A stretch of DNA of 36,557 nucleotides from Alistipes sp. (GTDB lineage: Bacteria; Bacteroidota; Bacteroidia; Bacteroidales; Rikenellaceae): the NCBI GenBank assembly GCA_017555105.1, contig JAFZHB010000013.1, forward strand, positions 1-36,557. Direction: 5' to 3'. The notes below the pieces were generated by a model that saw nothing but the letters and a program-made list of their open reading frames with translations, was not told where the DNA came from and ran no database searches. The position numbers and the translations under genes were made by a program. This document shows positions 24,421-33,065 of this stretch, piece after piece (within the stretch, counting starts at the first letter, position 1; each line of letters opens with the position of its first letter).

Positions 24421-25713
24421 CTACTTCATGCGGTTCTTCTTGTTCTTGATCACAATCGCGATCACGGCACACGCACCCAAGATATAGGGATAGTAGAGGT
24501 AGCGGATAATCTCGAGGGGCGAGATCGAGGCCAGACCGGCCGCCATCAGGAGCTGCGCTCCGTAGGGCAGGAGACCCTGCGTGAAGCAGGAGAAGGTGTC
24601 GAGCAGCGAGGCACTCTTGCGGCGATCCACACCGTAGCGATCGGCTATCTCGCGGGCAATGCCACCCACCGAGAGGATCGCAATCGTGTTGTTAGCCGTG
24701 CAGAGGTTGGCCATGCAGACCAGCGCAGCAATCGCCGCCTGCGCCCCGCGCGTACCACGCACACGGCGCGTGAGGCGCGAGATCAGGTAGTCGATACCGC
24801 CATTGAGTCGGATCGTCTCGAGCATACCGCCCGCCAGGAGCGTGATGATGATCAGCTCGCCCATGCCGACCACGCCCTGCCCCATCTCACCGCACCAATC
24901 GAAGAGCGAGAAGGAGCCCGTCGCTACACCAATAACTCCCGTAGCCGTTACACCAAGCAGAAGCACAAGCATCACATGGACGCTCATGAGGGCCGTAATG
25001 AGCACCAAGAGGTAGGGAATCACCTTGACCCACTCAACCCGCTCGGGGGCAACAAACGAAGCCGTAGGCGCTCCGCTGAAGGTATAGATCAGGAGCGTAA
25101 TCAGGGCTGCAGGTGCTACGATGCGGAGGTTAGCCCAGAACTTATCGCTCAGGGCGCACTCCTGCGTGCGGGTCGCGGCAATGGTCGTATCGGAGATAAA
25201 CGAGAGGTTATCGCCAAAGAACGATCCTCCGACCACGATAGCCGAGAGGTAGGCCGGATCGAGCCCCACCTCGGAGGCGATACCCGAGGCCACGGGCATC
25301 AGCGCGACGATCGTGCCGACCGAAGTGCCCACCGAGATCGAAACAAAGCAGGCCGCCAAGAAGATACCGGCCGCCAGGAACTGCGCCGGCAGGAACTGCA
25401 GCGTGAGGTGCACGGCCGCATCCACTGCCCCCATCGCACGCGCCGACTGGGCGAAGGCGCCTGCCATCACAAAGATCCAGATCATCTGCATAATGTTCGG
25501 GTCGGCTGCTCCGGCCGAGAAGTGCTCGATGCGTTGTGCAAAGGGCATACGGCGCATGATGCAGAGCGCATAGACCGACGAGAAGATGAAGGCCACGGTG
25601 ATCGGCATCTTATAGAAGTCGCCCATCACGAGCGAAGTTGCCAGGTAGAGCAACAAGAAGACCAAGAGCGGAGTTAAGGCCAAAAATCGAGGTGTGCGGG
25701 GTGTATCAGACAT
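24421..25713 (-). CDS. NhaC-family Na+/H+ antiporter
   Basis: This 430-residue inner-membrane protein has about ten to eleven hydrophobic helices. Blocks such as FVSISVGTSVGTIVALMPVA, VVGGSFFGDNLSFISDTTIAA and CTANNTIAILSVGGIA match the NhaC antiporter family. That family exchanges sodium (or an organic acid pair, as in malate/lactate antiporters) for protons across the membrane. The conserved Gly/Asp/Asn in GDNLSFISDT are present. The gene is monocistronic, with its own promoter, and converges on the GH28 gene. The exact substrate pair cannot be told. Confidence 0.88.
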   Translation of the reverse strand: MSDTPRTPRFLALTPLLVFLLLYLATSLVMGDFYKMPITVAFIFSSVYALCIMRRMPFAQRIEHFSAGAADPNIMQMIWIFVMAGAFAQSARAMGAVDAAVHLTLQFLPAQFLAAGIFLAACFVSISVGTSVGTIVALMPVASGIASEVGLDPAYLSAIVVGGSFFGDNLSFISDTTIAATRTQECALSDKFWANLRIVAPAALITLLIYTFSGAPTASFVAPERVEWVKVIPYLLVLITALMSVHVMLVLLLGVTATGVIGVATGSFSLFDWCGEMGQGVVGMGELIIITLLAGGMLETIRLNGGIDYLISRLTRRVRGTRGAQAAIAALVCMANLCTANNTIAILSVGGIAREIADRYGVDRRKSASLLDTFSCFTQGLLPYGAQLLMAAGLASISPLEIIRYLYYPYILGACAVIAIVIKNKKNRMK

Positions 25714-25745
25714 TACCTATATATATAACAGCGTTATTTGCGGCG

Positions 25746-25777
25746 CAAAAGTAGTGAAAGATTGGAAGATAGGCAAA
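25746..25777 (-). promoter_or_regulatory. Promoter of the NhaC gene
   Basis: On the minus strand TTTG (25777-25774), 20 nt, then TACTTTTG (25753-25746) fits the Bacteroidota consensus. The -33 box lies in the T-tract of the yidC terminator. Confidence 0.65.
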
Positions 25778-25815
25778 AAAGAGAGCACCTAACACGCGGT
25801 TAAGTACTCTCTTTC
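25775..25815 (-). terminator. Terminator of pyrG-yidC
   Basis: On the minus strand AAAGAGAGTACTTAAC pairs with TGTTAGGTGCTCTCTTT (some GT pairs) around CGCG and runs into TTTTTTG. It lies about 75 nt after the yidC stop. Confidence 0.75.
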
Positions 25816-25888
25816 GCTTCGAAAGTGGATCACGAACGGATTTTACCGGCGTATATGCCGCCGAATTCGGTTCGCGAAGCTACCCCGT

Positions 25889-27847
25889 TTATCGACGGTT
25901 CTTCTGCTGTTGCTGCTGCAGGAGCTCCTGCTGACGCATCAGCTCCTCATAGCGCTGTTGAAACTTCGACTTCTTACCCTTCGACTTCTTGGCGGCATTC
26001 TGCTCCATCGCCAAACGAATCTTGTTATCGTCGACCATGCGGCGCACGACGTAGGTCTGCACCATCGTCAAGATGTTCGACAAGAGGTAGTAGTAGCACA
26101 AGCCGCTGGCGTAGCTATTGAACCACAAGAGCAGCATGATCGGCATCATGTAGAGCATCATGAACTTCATACCCGGCATCTGCGGCTGCGACGAGGCCGT
26201 CTGCTGATAGTTGATGTAGGAGTATGCAAAGGTCGAAATAGCCATCAACAACGCGAAGAGCGAGATGTGATCACCATAGAAGGGGATCGAGAAGGGGAGG
26301 TTCAACACGCTGTCGTACGACGAGAGGTCATGCGCCCAGAGGAACGACTCACCACGCAGCTCGATCGAAGCGGGGAAGAAGCGGAACATCGCGATCAGGA
26401 TCGGCATCTGGATCAACATCGGGAGACATCCGCCCATCGGGTTGATACCGGCCTTCTTGTAGAGCTCCATCTGCGCCTGCTGACGCTTCATCTGATCCTC
26501 CTGCTTGGGATACTTCGCCATCAGGGCATCCATCTCGGGCTTGATCAGGCGCATCTTGGCCATCGACAAATAGCTCTTGTAGGTCAAGGGCGAGATGATC
26601 AGACGGATCAATACGGCCAAAATCAGAATGATGACACCGAACGAGGCGATGTGATTGCGCAGCAGATCGAACACGGGGATCACCACCCAGCGGTTGATCC
26701 AACCAAAGATACCCCAGCCAAGCGGAATCAGGCGCTCGAGGTAGAGCTTCTCGTCGCCCACCTGCACCTTGCGCAGAATCGAATACTGGTTCGGGCCGAA
26801 GTAGAAGGCAAAGTCATACTCCTCGGTCGTGGGGGTGAAATCAACCGTAGCCTGCATCGTAAAGCGCTTGATGTAGCCCGAGCCGGCAGCCGCCGTATCG
26901 AAAGCCAAATCAGCACCAGCCAGATAGTTCGGTGCGATGAGCGCCGACGAGAAGAACTGCTGCTTGAAGGCAATCCAGTTCAAGTGCGTCGTCACGCTCT
27001 CCGACTTCTTGCCCTCACCAACACCCAGCTCCTCAATCGCCTCCTCATCGGGGAAGCGGTACGAGAGGGTCGTGTTCATATTCTCGTTCTGGAAGCCACG
27101 CTCGTTCTGATACGAGAGGCTCGTCCAATCGATCGCTACAGTTGACTGATTCGACATAAAGGGCTGCATGCCCACAAAGCGCACCTTGAAGTCGATCAGG
27201 TAATCACGCTCGGGCGAGGTGGTATTATAGAGCGTGTACTGGTACTCGATGGCAGCCATCGCATTGATCGGCAGGCGCATCGTTATCACCTGGTCACCCT
27301 CGGCCGTTCTCACCACGGGTGCAACCTCAAAGTTATAGTCAGCCGTCATCACCTTCACATCGTGAAGGCCGTTGCGCACAAAGAAAGCGAGGTTAAAACG
27401 CTCCTCCGACGGGTCGAACATCTCGATCAACTCCGTGCGGTTGTCGCGCGGACCATACTTCGTGTACTCCTTGAGCGTCACACCGGCAATCTGACCACCA
27501 CGCGACGAGAAACGCACCTGCATCACCTCGTTCTCCAGCGTGATCACCTCAGCCTCGCCATCGGCAGCCTTGACCAGCTCCTCGCCGAGCATCGCCACGC
27601 GACGCGCACGAGCAGCCTCCTCGGCCGACATCGACTCCGCCTCCTGTACAATCGGGCTGATCGCAGCCTGCTCCGTCTGATCGGCGAGTGCTACGACGGG
27701 CTCATTGGCAGCCTTGACCGAATCCTGATAGGCCTGATAGATGGCCATCTGCTCCTGGTAACGCTGCTGCTCCTTGCCATTGAAATAGGCAAACAAGGCA
27801 AAGACCAAGCCCAAGACGACAAGGCCTGCTATTGATTTCTTATTCAT
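25889..27847 (-). CDS. yidC: Membrane protein insertase YidC
   Basis: YidC/Oxa1-type insertase of 652 residues, working alone or with SecYEG to insert and fold inner-membrane proteins. The N-terminus has one transmembrane helix (SIAGLVVLGLVFALFAYF) and a large periplasmic beta-domain (about 60-370). The conserved insertase core is at about 390-600, with VLIRLIISPLTYKSYLSMAKM, the KKAGINPMGGCLPMLIQMPI block and MPIMLLLWFNSYASGLCYYYLLSN. The tail is rich in Lys and Gln. The ATG at 27847 was chosen (MNKKSIAGL); an in-frame ATG at 27883 would add only a basic 12-residue tag and lie 5 nt from the pyrG stop. The gap to pyrG is 41 nt. Confidence 0.95.
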   Translation of the reverse strand: MNKKSIAGLVVLGLVFALFAYFNGKEQQRYQEQMAIYQAYQDSVKAANEPVVALADQTEQAAISPIVQEAESMSAEEAARARRVAMLGEELVKAADGEAEVITLENEVMQVRFSSRGGQIAGVTLKEYTKYGPRDNRTELIEMFDPSEERFNLAFFVRNGLHDVKVMTADYNFEVAPVVRTAEGDQVITMRLPINAMAAIEYQYTLYNTTSPERDYLIDFKVRFVGMQPFMSNQSTVAIDWTSLSYQNERGFQNENMNTTLSYRFPDEEAIEELGVGEGKKSESVTTHLNWIAFKQQFFSSALIAPNYLAGADLAFDTAAAGSGYIKRFTMQATVDFTPTTEEYDFAFYFGPNQYSILRKVQVGDEKLYLERLIPLGWGIFGWINRWVVIPVFDLLRNHIASFGVIILILAVLIRLIISPLTYKSYLSMAKMRLIKPEMDALMAKYPKQEDQMKRQQAQMELYKKAGINPMGGCLPMLIQMPILIAMFRFFPASIELRGESFLWAHDLSSYDSVLNLPFSIPFYGDHISLFALLMAISTFAYSYINYQQTASSQPQMPGMKFMMLYMMPIMLLLWFNSYASGLCYYYLLSNILTMVQTYVVRRMVDDNKIRLAMEQNAAKKSKGKKSKFQQRYEELMRQQELLQQQQQKNRR

Positions 27848-27888
27848 TCTTCTTCTCTTTTCTCTCTTTTTTTGATTCAACAATTAGA

Positions 27889-29505
27889 TTACTCCTGCTG
27901 CATAGCGGCCTTTACGAAGGCAGCAAAGAGCGGAGCGGGACGCAGTACCGTGCTCTGGTACTCGGGGTGATAGTTCACAGCGACAAACCAGGGGTGGTTC
28001 TTCACCTCAACCACCTCCACAAGACCCGTCTCGGGGTTCACACCGGTCATCTGCATACCGGCCTTCTCGAAGGTCTCGCGGTAGTCGTTATTGAACTCGT
28101 TGTGGTGGAAGTGGCGCTCAATGACCGAAGTAATGCCGTAAGCCTCGGCCGCCTTCGATGCGGGGTCGAGCGTGCAGACATAACCACCCAGACGGGTCGT
28201 TGAACCCTTTACCGAACCACCCTTCTGCTCGGCCATCGGATCAACAACGGGGTGCTTTGTCTGGTTGTTCATCTCGCGCGTAGCGGCATCAGCCATACCG
28301 AGCACATTGCGAGCAAACTCGATCACGGCGCAATGCATACCCAGGCAGATACCGAAGAAGGGGATCTGCTGCTCACGCGCATAGCGCACCGCCTCGATCT
28401 TACCCTCAACACCACGATTACCGTTACCCGGGGCTACCAAGATACCCTTCATGCCCTTCAAGAGCTCGGGTGCCGTCTCGGCCGTGATCTTCTCCGACTG
28501 GATCAGGTGGAGGTGAACCTTGCAATCGTTCACCGCACCGGCGTGTACAAACGACTCGATGATCGACTTGTAAGCGTCGGGCAGCTCCACATACTTACCC
28601 ACCAGGGCGATATCTACATGCTTCGAGGGGTTCTTCACACGCTCCACAAAGCTGCGCCATGCCGTCAGATCCGACTCCGTCTCCTCGGGGTTCAAGCCGA
28701 GGCGCTGCAGGATCACCTCATCCATCTTCTGATCATACAGACGCAGGGGCACCTCGTAGATCGTCGGCACATCGACCGACTCCACCACAGCCTCCGGCAT
28801 CACATTGCAGAAGAGGGCGATCTTACGCTTGATGCTCTTCTCGAGCGACTGCTCGGCACGCAGCACCAGCACATCGGGCTGCAGACCATTCTCCAAGAGC
28901 GCCTTAACCGAGTGCTGCGTCGGTTTGGTCTTCACCTCGCCCGAAGCGGCCAGGTAGGGAACCCACGCCAGGTGCACAAGCGCCGTATTCTGCCATCCGA
29001 GCGAGTTGCGGAGCTGGCGCACCGACTCGATGAAGGGCAACGACTCGATGTCACCCACCGTACCACCAATCTCGGTGATGATGATGTCGAACTTCTTGGT
29101 CTGACCATTGAGCTGGATGCGACGCTTGATCTCGTCGGTGATGTGCGGGATCACCTGCACGGTCTTACCGAGGAACTCGCCACGACGCTCCTTCTCGATC
29201 ACGGCCTGGTAGATCTTACCCGTCGTCACGGTGTTGTTCTTCGAGGTAGCAATCGAGGTGAAACGCTCGTAGTGACCCAGGTCGAGGTCAGCCTTCGTAC
29301 CATCCTCCGTTACATAGCACTCACCGTGCTCGTAGGGGTTCAGCGTACCGGGGTCCACATTGATATAGGGGTCAAATTTCTGAATGGTCGTCACATAACC
29401 ACGCGCCTGCAACAGGCGAGCAAGCGAAGAGGAGATAATACCCTTACCGAGCGACGAGGCTACACCACCTGTCACGAAAATGTACTTGGGTTTCGAAAGT
29501 TTCAT
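27889..29505 (-). CDS. pyrG: CTP synthase
   Basis: This 538-residue enzyme aminates UTP to CTP with ATP and glutamine. The synthase domain begins FVTGGVASSLGKGI (P-loop) and contains TEIGGTVGDIESLPF. The class I glutamine amidotransferase domain (about 300-535) has the nucleophile C387 in FGICLGMHC and the HPE triad end in YHPEYQS. Length and motifs are normal. It lies between the DUF349 gene (126 nt upstream) and yidC (41 nt downstream), all on minus. Product feedback is allosteric in this family; no pyrimidine-sensing attenuator was recognised in the leader. Confidence 0.97.
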   Translation of the reverse strand: MKLSKPKYIFVTGGVASSLGKGIISSSLARLLQARGYVTTIQKFDPYINVDPGTLNPYEHGECYVTEDGTKADLDLGHYERFTSIATSKNNTVTTGKIYQAVIEKERRGEFLGKTVQVIPHITDEIKRRIQLNGQTKKFDIIITEIGGTVGDIESLPFIESVRQLRNSLGWQNTALVHLAWVPYLAASGEVKTKPTQHSVKALLENGLQPDVLVLRAEQSLEKSIKRKIALFCNVMPEAVVESVDVPTIYEVPLRLYDQKMDEVILQRLGLNPEETESDLTAWRSFVERVKNPSKHVDIALVGKYVELPDAYKSIIESFVHAGAVNDCKVHLHLIQSEKITAETAPELLKGMKGILVAPGNGNRGVEGKIEAVRYAREQQIPFFGICLGMHCAVIEFARNVLGMADAATREMNNQTKHPVVDPMAEQKGGSVKGSTTRLGGYVCTLDPASKAAEAYGITSVIERHFHHNEFNNDYRETFEKAGMQMTGVNPETGLVEVVEVKNHPWFVAVNYHPEYQSTVLRPAPLFAAFVKAAMQQE

Positions 29506-29563
29506 AAGGCTTACTTATTTTTTTATACGATACTCTATTATTACTAATTGGAGGGATCGTAGC

Positions 29564-29624
29564 GGAGGTGAGAAGCGTCGGATCGTTGCGTCGTCGGCCT
29601 CTTGCTCGTTCGCTTCGTTCCTCC
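29564..29624 (-). repeat. Imperfect hairpin element between DUF349 gene and pyrG
   Basis: Arms GGAGG (29564-29568) with CCTCC (29620-29624) and GAAGCG (29572-29577) with CGCTTC (29611-29616) pair around a symmetric 3-nt internal loop. The apical loop is GC-rich. It is not followed by a T-run, so it is not a standard terminator. It may be a dispersed intergenic repeat. Confidence 0.45.
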
Positions 29625-29631
29625 TGTTTAA

Positions 29632-31572
29632 CTATTCTACATGCTGTTGGTCGATGAGTTTCACCTTCTCGATCGTGGCCTGCATCTGCTCGCGGGCACG
29701 CTCGATCTTCTGCTTCACCTCCTCAATCAGCGACTGGGCGTTCTTCGACTTGGAGAAGAAACCGATGTTGTTCTCCAAGAGGGCGATCTCCTGCTCAAGC
29801 TGGCGCACCTTGTTGTAGAGGCGCTCGCGCTCCGAGGCCATGCGGCGATCGCCACCCTTCATCGTCGAGAGCTTCTCCTTGAAGCGACCCATCGAGCGAT
29901 CACGCTCCGAGCCACGCAGCTGCTCGAAGAGCTGATCCACAGCCGCCTTGTAGCGCTTCTGAATGGCATCCTTCTGCTTGATGGGCACGAAGCCGATCTC
30001 GCCCCAGCGACGCTGGAAGTCGCGGATCACCTCGTAACCGCCCGTCTTCACATCAGCGGCAGCCATCTCATCGAGCAGGGCGAGCTTCTGTTGCAGGTGC
30101 TGCTCGTGCTCGTTATCAATCGAGGCAAAGTGAGCCGCCTTGCGCTCGAAGAACTTATCACAAGCGGCGCGGAAACGCTTCCACACCACCTCCGAGTGGC
30201 GACGCGACACAGCACCTGCCTGCTTCCAACGCGCCTGCAGGGCGATCAGTTCGTCGGTCGTCTTCTTCCACTCCTCGCTCATCGAGAGCGCCTCAGCCTC
30301 GGCACAGAGCTCGAGCTTGTGCTGGAGATTCTGCTCCATCTCGCTCTTCACATCGACATAGTAGGCACGCTTCTGCTCAAAGAAGTTGTTGCACGCCTCA
30401 CGGAAACGCTCATAGATGCGGTTGTTATCCTTCTTCGGGGCGAAGCCGATCGTCTTCCAGGTCTTCTGAATCTCCAGCAGACGCTCGCTCGCCTTGTTCC
30501 ACTCCTTGCGCGAGGTGAAGGGCTGAGCCGCCAACTCCTCTACCGCAGCGCAGAGCTCGCTCTTCAGCTCGAGGTTCTTCACCTGCTCGGCCTTCAGCTG
30601 CTCGAAGTGCTCCTGATGCTGCTTGTTGATACGGCTCGATGCCGCCTTGAAACGCTCCCAAAGCGTCTCCTTGTATTCGTTGGCCACGGGACCCGTCTCG
30701 CGCCACTCGTCGTGGAGTTTCTGCAATTTGTGGAACGCCTCGACAACAGAGGGCTCCATCACCAGCGACTCAGCCTGCTCGCAGAGCGAGATCTTCTGCT
30801 CATAATTCTTCTTCAGATCGAGGTCGCGCAGCTCCTTGTTGATCTTGATGAAGCTGTAGAAGTGCTCGACATGGAGGTTATAGGTCTCCCAGAGGTCCTT
30901 CACATGTGCCTGTGGCACGAGGCCCGTCTCCTTCCAGCGCTGCTGCAACTCACGGAACTTGGTGAAGGTATGGTTCAGCGTCTCATCCGAACCGACCAGC
31001 TCTTTCAGCTCGTCGATGATGGCCATCTTCACTTTCAGATTCTCCTCCTTCTCGGCATCGAGGTTGGCGATGAACGAGTCGCGGCGGTGGCGATACTCCT
31101 TGAAGAGCTCCTTAAGGCGGTTCTCGGCCTCATCAACCGGAGCCGAGAAGTTCTCCTCCGCGCCACCTGCTTCGAGGTATGCTCGGCGAGCACTCTCCAC
31201 CTCGGCACGGCGAATGCGGTAGAAGGCAACTTTGAGTTGATCCACCGTGCGGCGCAACGACTGCACGGGCTTCTCCTCGAGCATCGCAGCAAAGAGGTCG
31301 AGCATCTCGCTCTTGCTCTTACCGGCGAATTCGTCCTCCGAGAGCGTCGCTACGGCAGCAGCCTCCTCGGCCGTCTCCTCATCGAGTTCCAGTCCGGCAT
31401 CGCGGGCTGCGAGGGCAGCCTCCTCATCGGTAAAATCGACCTCAGCGGTCGCATCTGAAAGTTCATTTTCAGCCGCCTCTACAGCGGCAGCAGGCACATC
31501 TTGCGCATCTTCAACCTGCAGCAGGTTGACTTGCTCATCAAGAGCAGAAAGGGTTGGTTTTTCGGTAGCCAT
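29632..31572 (-). CDS. DUF349 repeat protein, mostly alpha-helical
   Basis: The 646-residue product has an acidic Ala/Glu-rich start (about 1-100), then long charged helices containing five DUF349-type units. Each unit is marked by a W..xG.V or similar turn: RWKETGLVP, EWRETGPV, TWKTIGFAP, RWKQAGAVS and RWGEIGFVP, each followed by a helix with RF..A...F-like residues. The C-terminal helix (YNKVRQLEQEIALLENNIGFF) looks coiled-coil. It has no signal peptide or membrane segment, so it should be cytoplasmic. The function is unknown; DUF349 proteins are abundant helical-repeat proteins in Bacteroidota. It is the first gene of a minus-strand run with pyrG and yidC. Confidence 0.85.
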   Translation of the reverse strand: MATEKPTLSALDEQVNLLQVEDAQDVPAAAVEAAENELSDATAEVDFTDEEAALAARDAGLELDEETAEEAAAVATLSEDEFAGKSKSEMLDLFAAMLEEKPVQSLRRTVDQLKVAFYRIRRAEVESARRAYLEAGGAEENFSAPVDEAENRLKELFKEYRHRRDSFIANLDAEKEENLKVKMAIIDELKELVGSDETLNHTFTKFRELQQRWKETGLVPQAHVKDLWETYNLHVEHFYSFIKINKELRDLDLKKNYEQKISLCEQAESLVMEPSVVEAFHKLQKLHDEWRETGPVANEYKETLWERFKAASSRINKQHQEHFEQLKAEQVKNLELKSELCAAVEELAAQPFTSRKEWNKASERLLEIQKTWKTIGFAPKKDNNRIYERFREACNNFFEQKRAYYVDVKSEMEQNLQHKLELCAEAEALSMSEEWKKTTDELIALQARWKQAGAVSRRHSEVVWKRFRAACDKFFERKAAHFASIDNEHEQHLQQKLALLDEMAAADVKTGGYEVIRDFQRRWGEIGFVPIKQKDAIQKRYKAAVDQLFEQLRGSERDRSMGRFKEKLSTMKGGDRRMASERERLYNKVRQLEQEIALLENNIGFFSKSKNAQSLIEEVKQKIERAREQMQATIEKVKLIDQQHVE

Positions 31573-31617
31573 CGGTTCATTTTTTCTATGCCCTCACACG
31601 AAGGCAAACAATTGCGA

Positions 31618-31649
31618 CAAATATAGCATTTTTTCTCGGCACAATGAAA
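31618..31649 (-). promoter_or_regulatory. Promoter of the DUF349 gene
   Basis: On the minus strand TATATTTG (31625-31618) is an exact -7 match; TTTC (31649-31646) lies 20 nt upstream as an approximate -33. The leader would be about 42 nt. Confidence 0.6.
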
Positions 31650-31733
31650 CGATTTCGAGCAATTTTTTATAACTTCGCAAAGTTGTTTTGGGGAAGTGGT
31701 ACAAAAAACCTTCTCCGCAAAGTCAATAACCCG

Positions 31734-32402
31734 ATGAGTCACCGCATTTTATTGGTCGACGACGAGGTCGACATTCTCGAATTCATCCGCTACAATCTCC
31801 AGCGCGAAGGCTACGAAGTCTTCACGGCAGAGAATGGTGCAGAGGCGCTGCGCGTGGCTGCCGAATGCCGCCCGCACCTCATCCTGCTCGACCGCATGAT
31901 GCCCGTGATGGATGGAGCTCAGACCTGCGCCGAGCTGCGCCGCGACGAGCGTTTTCGCGACACGATCATCGTCTTTCTCTCGGCGCTTGGCGAGGAGGAG
32001 GAGCAGCTCATCGGCTTCGATGCCGGAGCGGACGATTACATCACCAAGCCCGTCAAGATCAAGCTCTTAATCAGCCGTTTACAAGCCAAGCTCAAACGCA
32101 TTTCCGACTCCGCAGAGCCGCCCCATCGCGAGGCTTCAATCGTGCTCGATTCGACTCGCCACACGGTGCTTTATGGGGGCGAGGAGATCACCCTTCCGCG
32201 CAAGGAGTTTGCGTTGCTCGAGCTGCTGATGCAGCGCCGCGGCGAGCTCGTTACACGCGAGGAGATCTACACCCGCATCTGGGGTGCCGAGGTGGTGGTC
32301 GGCGACCGCACGATCGATGTCCACATCCGCAAACTCCGCCAAAAGATCGGCAACGACACCATCCGCACGATCAAGGGTGTAGGATATCTCTTTGAGGATT
32401 AA
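31734..32402 (+). CDS. OmpR/PhoB-family response regulator
   Basis: This 222-residue cytoplasmic transcription factor has a receiver domain (about 3-118) with acidic pocket D9-D10, phospho-acceptor D53 in LLDRMMPVMDG, S83 and K105 in ITKPVKIK. A C-terminal winged helix follows (about 130-222), with KEFALLELLMQ, VTREEIYTRIWG and RTIDVHIRKLRQKIG. The arginine after D53 is uncommon. The ATG at 31734 gives the normal MSHRILLVDDE start; an in-frame ATG at 31644 would extend into the divergent intergenic region. No sensor kinase gene is in the window, so the partner is elsewhere. The targets are unknown. A loose -7 box (TAACTTCG, 31670-31677) is present. Confidence 0.92.
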   Translation: MSHRILLVDDEVDILEFIRYNLQREGYEVFTAENGAEALRVAAECRPHLILLDRMMPVMDGAQTCAELRRDERFRDTIIVFLSALGEEEEQLIGFDAGADDYITKPVKIKLLISRLQAKLKRISDSAEPPHREASIVLDSTRHTVLYGGEEITLPRKEFALLELLMQRRGELVTREEIYTRIWGAEVVVGDRTIDVHIRKLRQKIGNDTIRTIKGVGYLFED

Positions 32403-32442
32403 CGGCTTCAAAGAGATAATTCAAAATGTAAAATTCAACATG

Positions 32443-32484
32443 CAAAATGGAAGGAGGGCTATTTTTAGCCCTCCTTCCATTTTG
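32443..32484 (+). terminator. Long perfect hairpin after the response regulator
   Basis: A perfect 19-bp stem (32443-32461 with 32466-32484) closes a 4-nt T loop, 40 nt after the stop codon. The descending arm ends in ATTTTG rather than a T-run. It is either a terminator or an inserted inverted repeat. Confidence 0.6.
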
Positions 32485-32507
32485 TACACCTCGCCTTTCC
32501 GCCACCC

Positions 32508-32642
32508 CTTGTCATTCCGAACGCCATCCTTCTTATCTTTCCGAACGCCACCCCTCTTGTCATTCCGAACGCCACCCCTTGTCACTCCGAACGCCTCCCT
32601 TCTTGTCATTCCGAACGCTTCCCCTCTTGTCATTCCGAACGC
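32508..32642 (+). repeat. Tandem repeat, 24-bp unit, six copies
   Basis: The core TCCGAACGC recurs at 32516, 32540, 32564, 32586, 32610 and 32634, that is, every 24 nt with one 22-nt step. The spacer is of the CACCCCTCTTGTCAT type. It is open in several frames only because of the repeat; no protein is supported. Confidence 0.9.
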
Positions 32643-32729
32643 TTTAGCGGAGGAATCTTCCGCTGTATTATTTTCCGTTCAATCGAATATGGAAGATCCC
32701 TCGTCGCCTTTGGCTTCGTCGGGATGACA
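32628..32729. repeat. Imperfect palindromic element overlapping the last tandem copy
   Basis: TGTCATTCC (32628-32636) pairs with GGGATGACA (32721-32729), and GAGGAATCTTCC (32650-32661) with GGAAGATCCCTC (32691-32702, one mismatch), giving a ~100-bp nested inverted repeat like a REP or MITE element. The last tandem unit forms its left end. Confidence 0.6.
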
Positions 32730-32748
32730 CTCCGTTTTGGACAAACAC

Positions 32749-32777
32749 AAAGAACCTGCCCAAAGGCAGGTTCTTTT
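32749..32777 (+). terminator. Orphan terminator-like hairpin
   Basis: A perfect 12-bp stem (32749-32760 with 32765-32776, loop CAAA) ends in TTTT. No gene ends within 340 nt upstream on this strand, and none ends here on the other. Confidence 0.65.
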
Positions 32778-32779
32778 CG

Positions 32780-32983
32780 CATCAATCAGAGTTTAGCGAC
32801 TATTCAAAATCGAAGGCTACAATATCGTTTTTTCAAATGAACAACACTCTACCGAGGCATTGCTCCACATAATATATCAATCTTTCATTACCTTTAAGCA
32901 TCCTTCTTCCCCCTTAATTGCCCCTCCTCCCCCACTCTCCCGACGGCCATTTTTCAGTTTCAAATCTAAATTTTGAGCGAAAA
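32780..32983. other. Intergenic DNA before the ackA promoter
   Basis: No supported ORF was seen. It includes a pyrimidine-rich stretch (about 32900-32945, runs of CCCCC and CTCC) but no recognised RNA or site. Confidence 0.5.
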
Positions 32984-33015
32984 TTTGTCGGTCTGCAAAA
33001 TTTTGTCTAACTTTA
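32984..33015 (+). promoter_or_regulatory. Promoter of ackA and the acyltransferase gene
   Basis: TTTG (32984-32987), 20 nt, then TAACTTTA (33008-33015) matches the consensus except for the last base. The leader to the ATG at 33066 is about 47 nt. Confidence 0.65.
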
Positions 33016-33065
33016 AGGGTTAATTGTGAACAACAACAAAATAAACTTATAATTCACACTACAAA

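Noticed and set aside
32508-32642. CRISPR array
   Set aside because: The unit is 24 bp in total with near-identical spacers, so there is no repeat-spacer alternation, and no cas genes are nearby.
32392-32727. 111-codon ORF and frame relatives over the repeat array
   Set aside because: Translation is only the 24-bp repeat read as a periodic peptide (SFRTPPL-like); it starts inside the response regulator end and is not coding.
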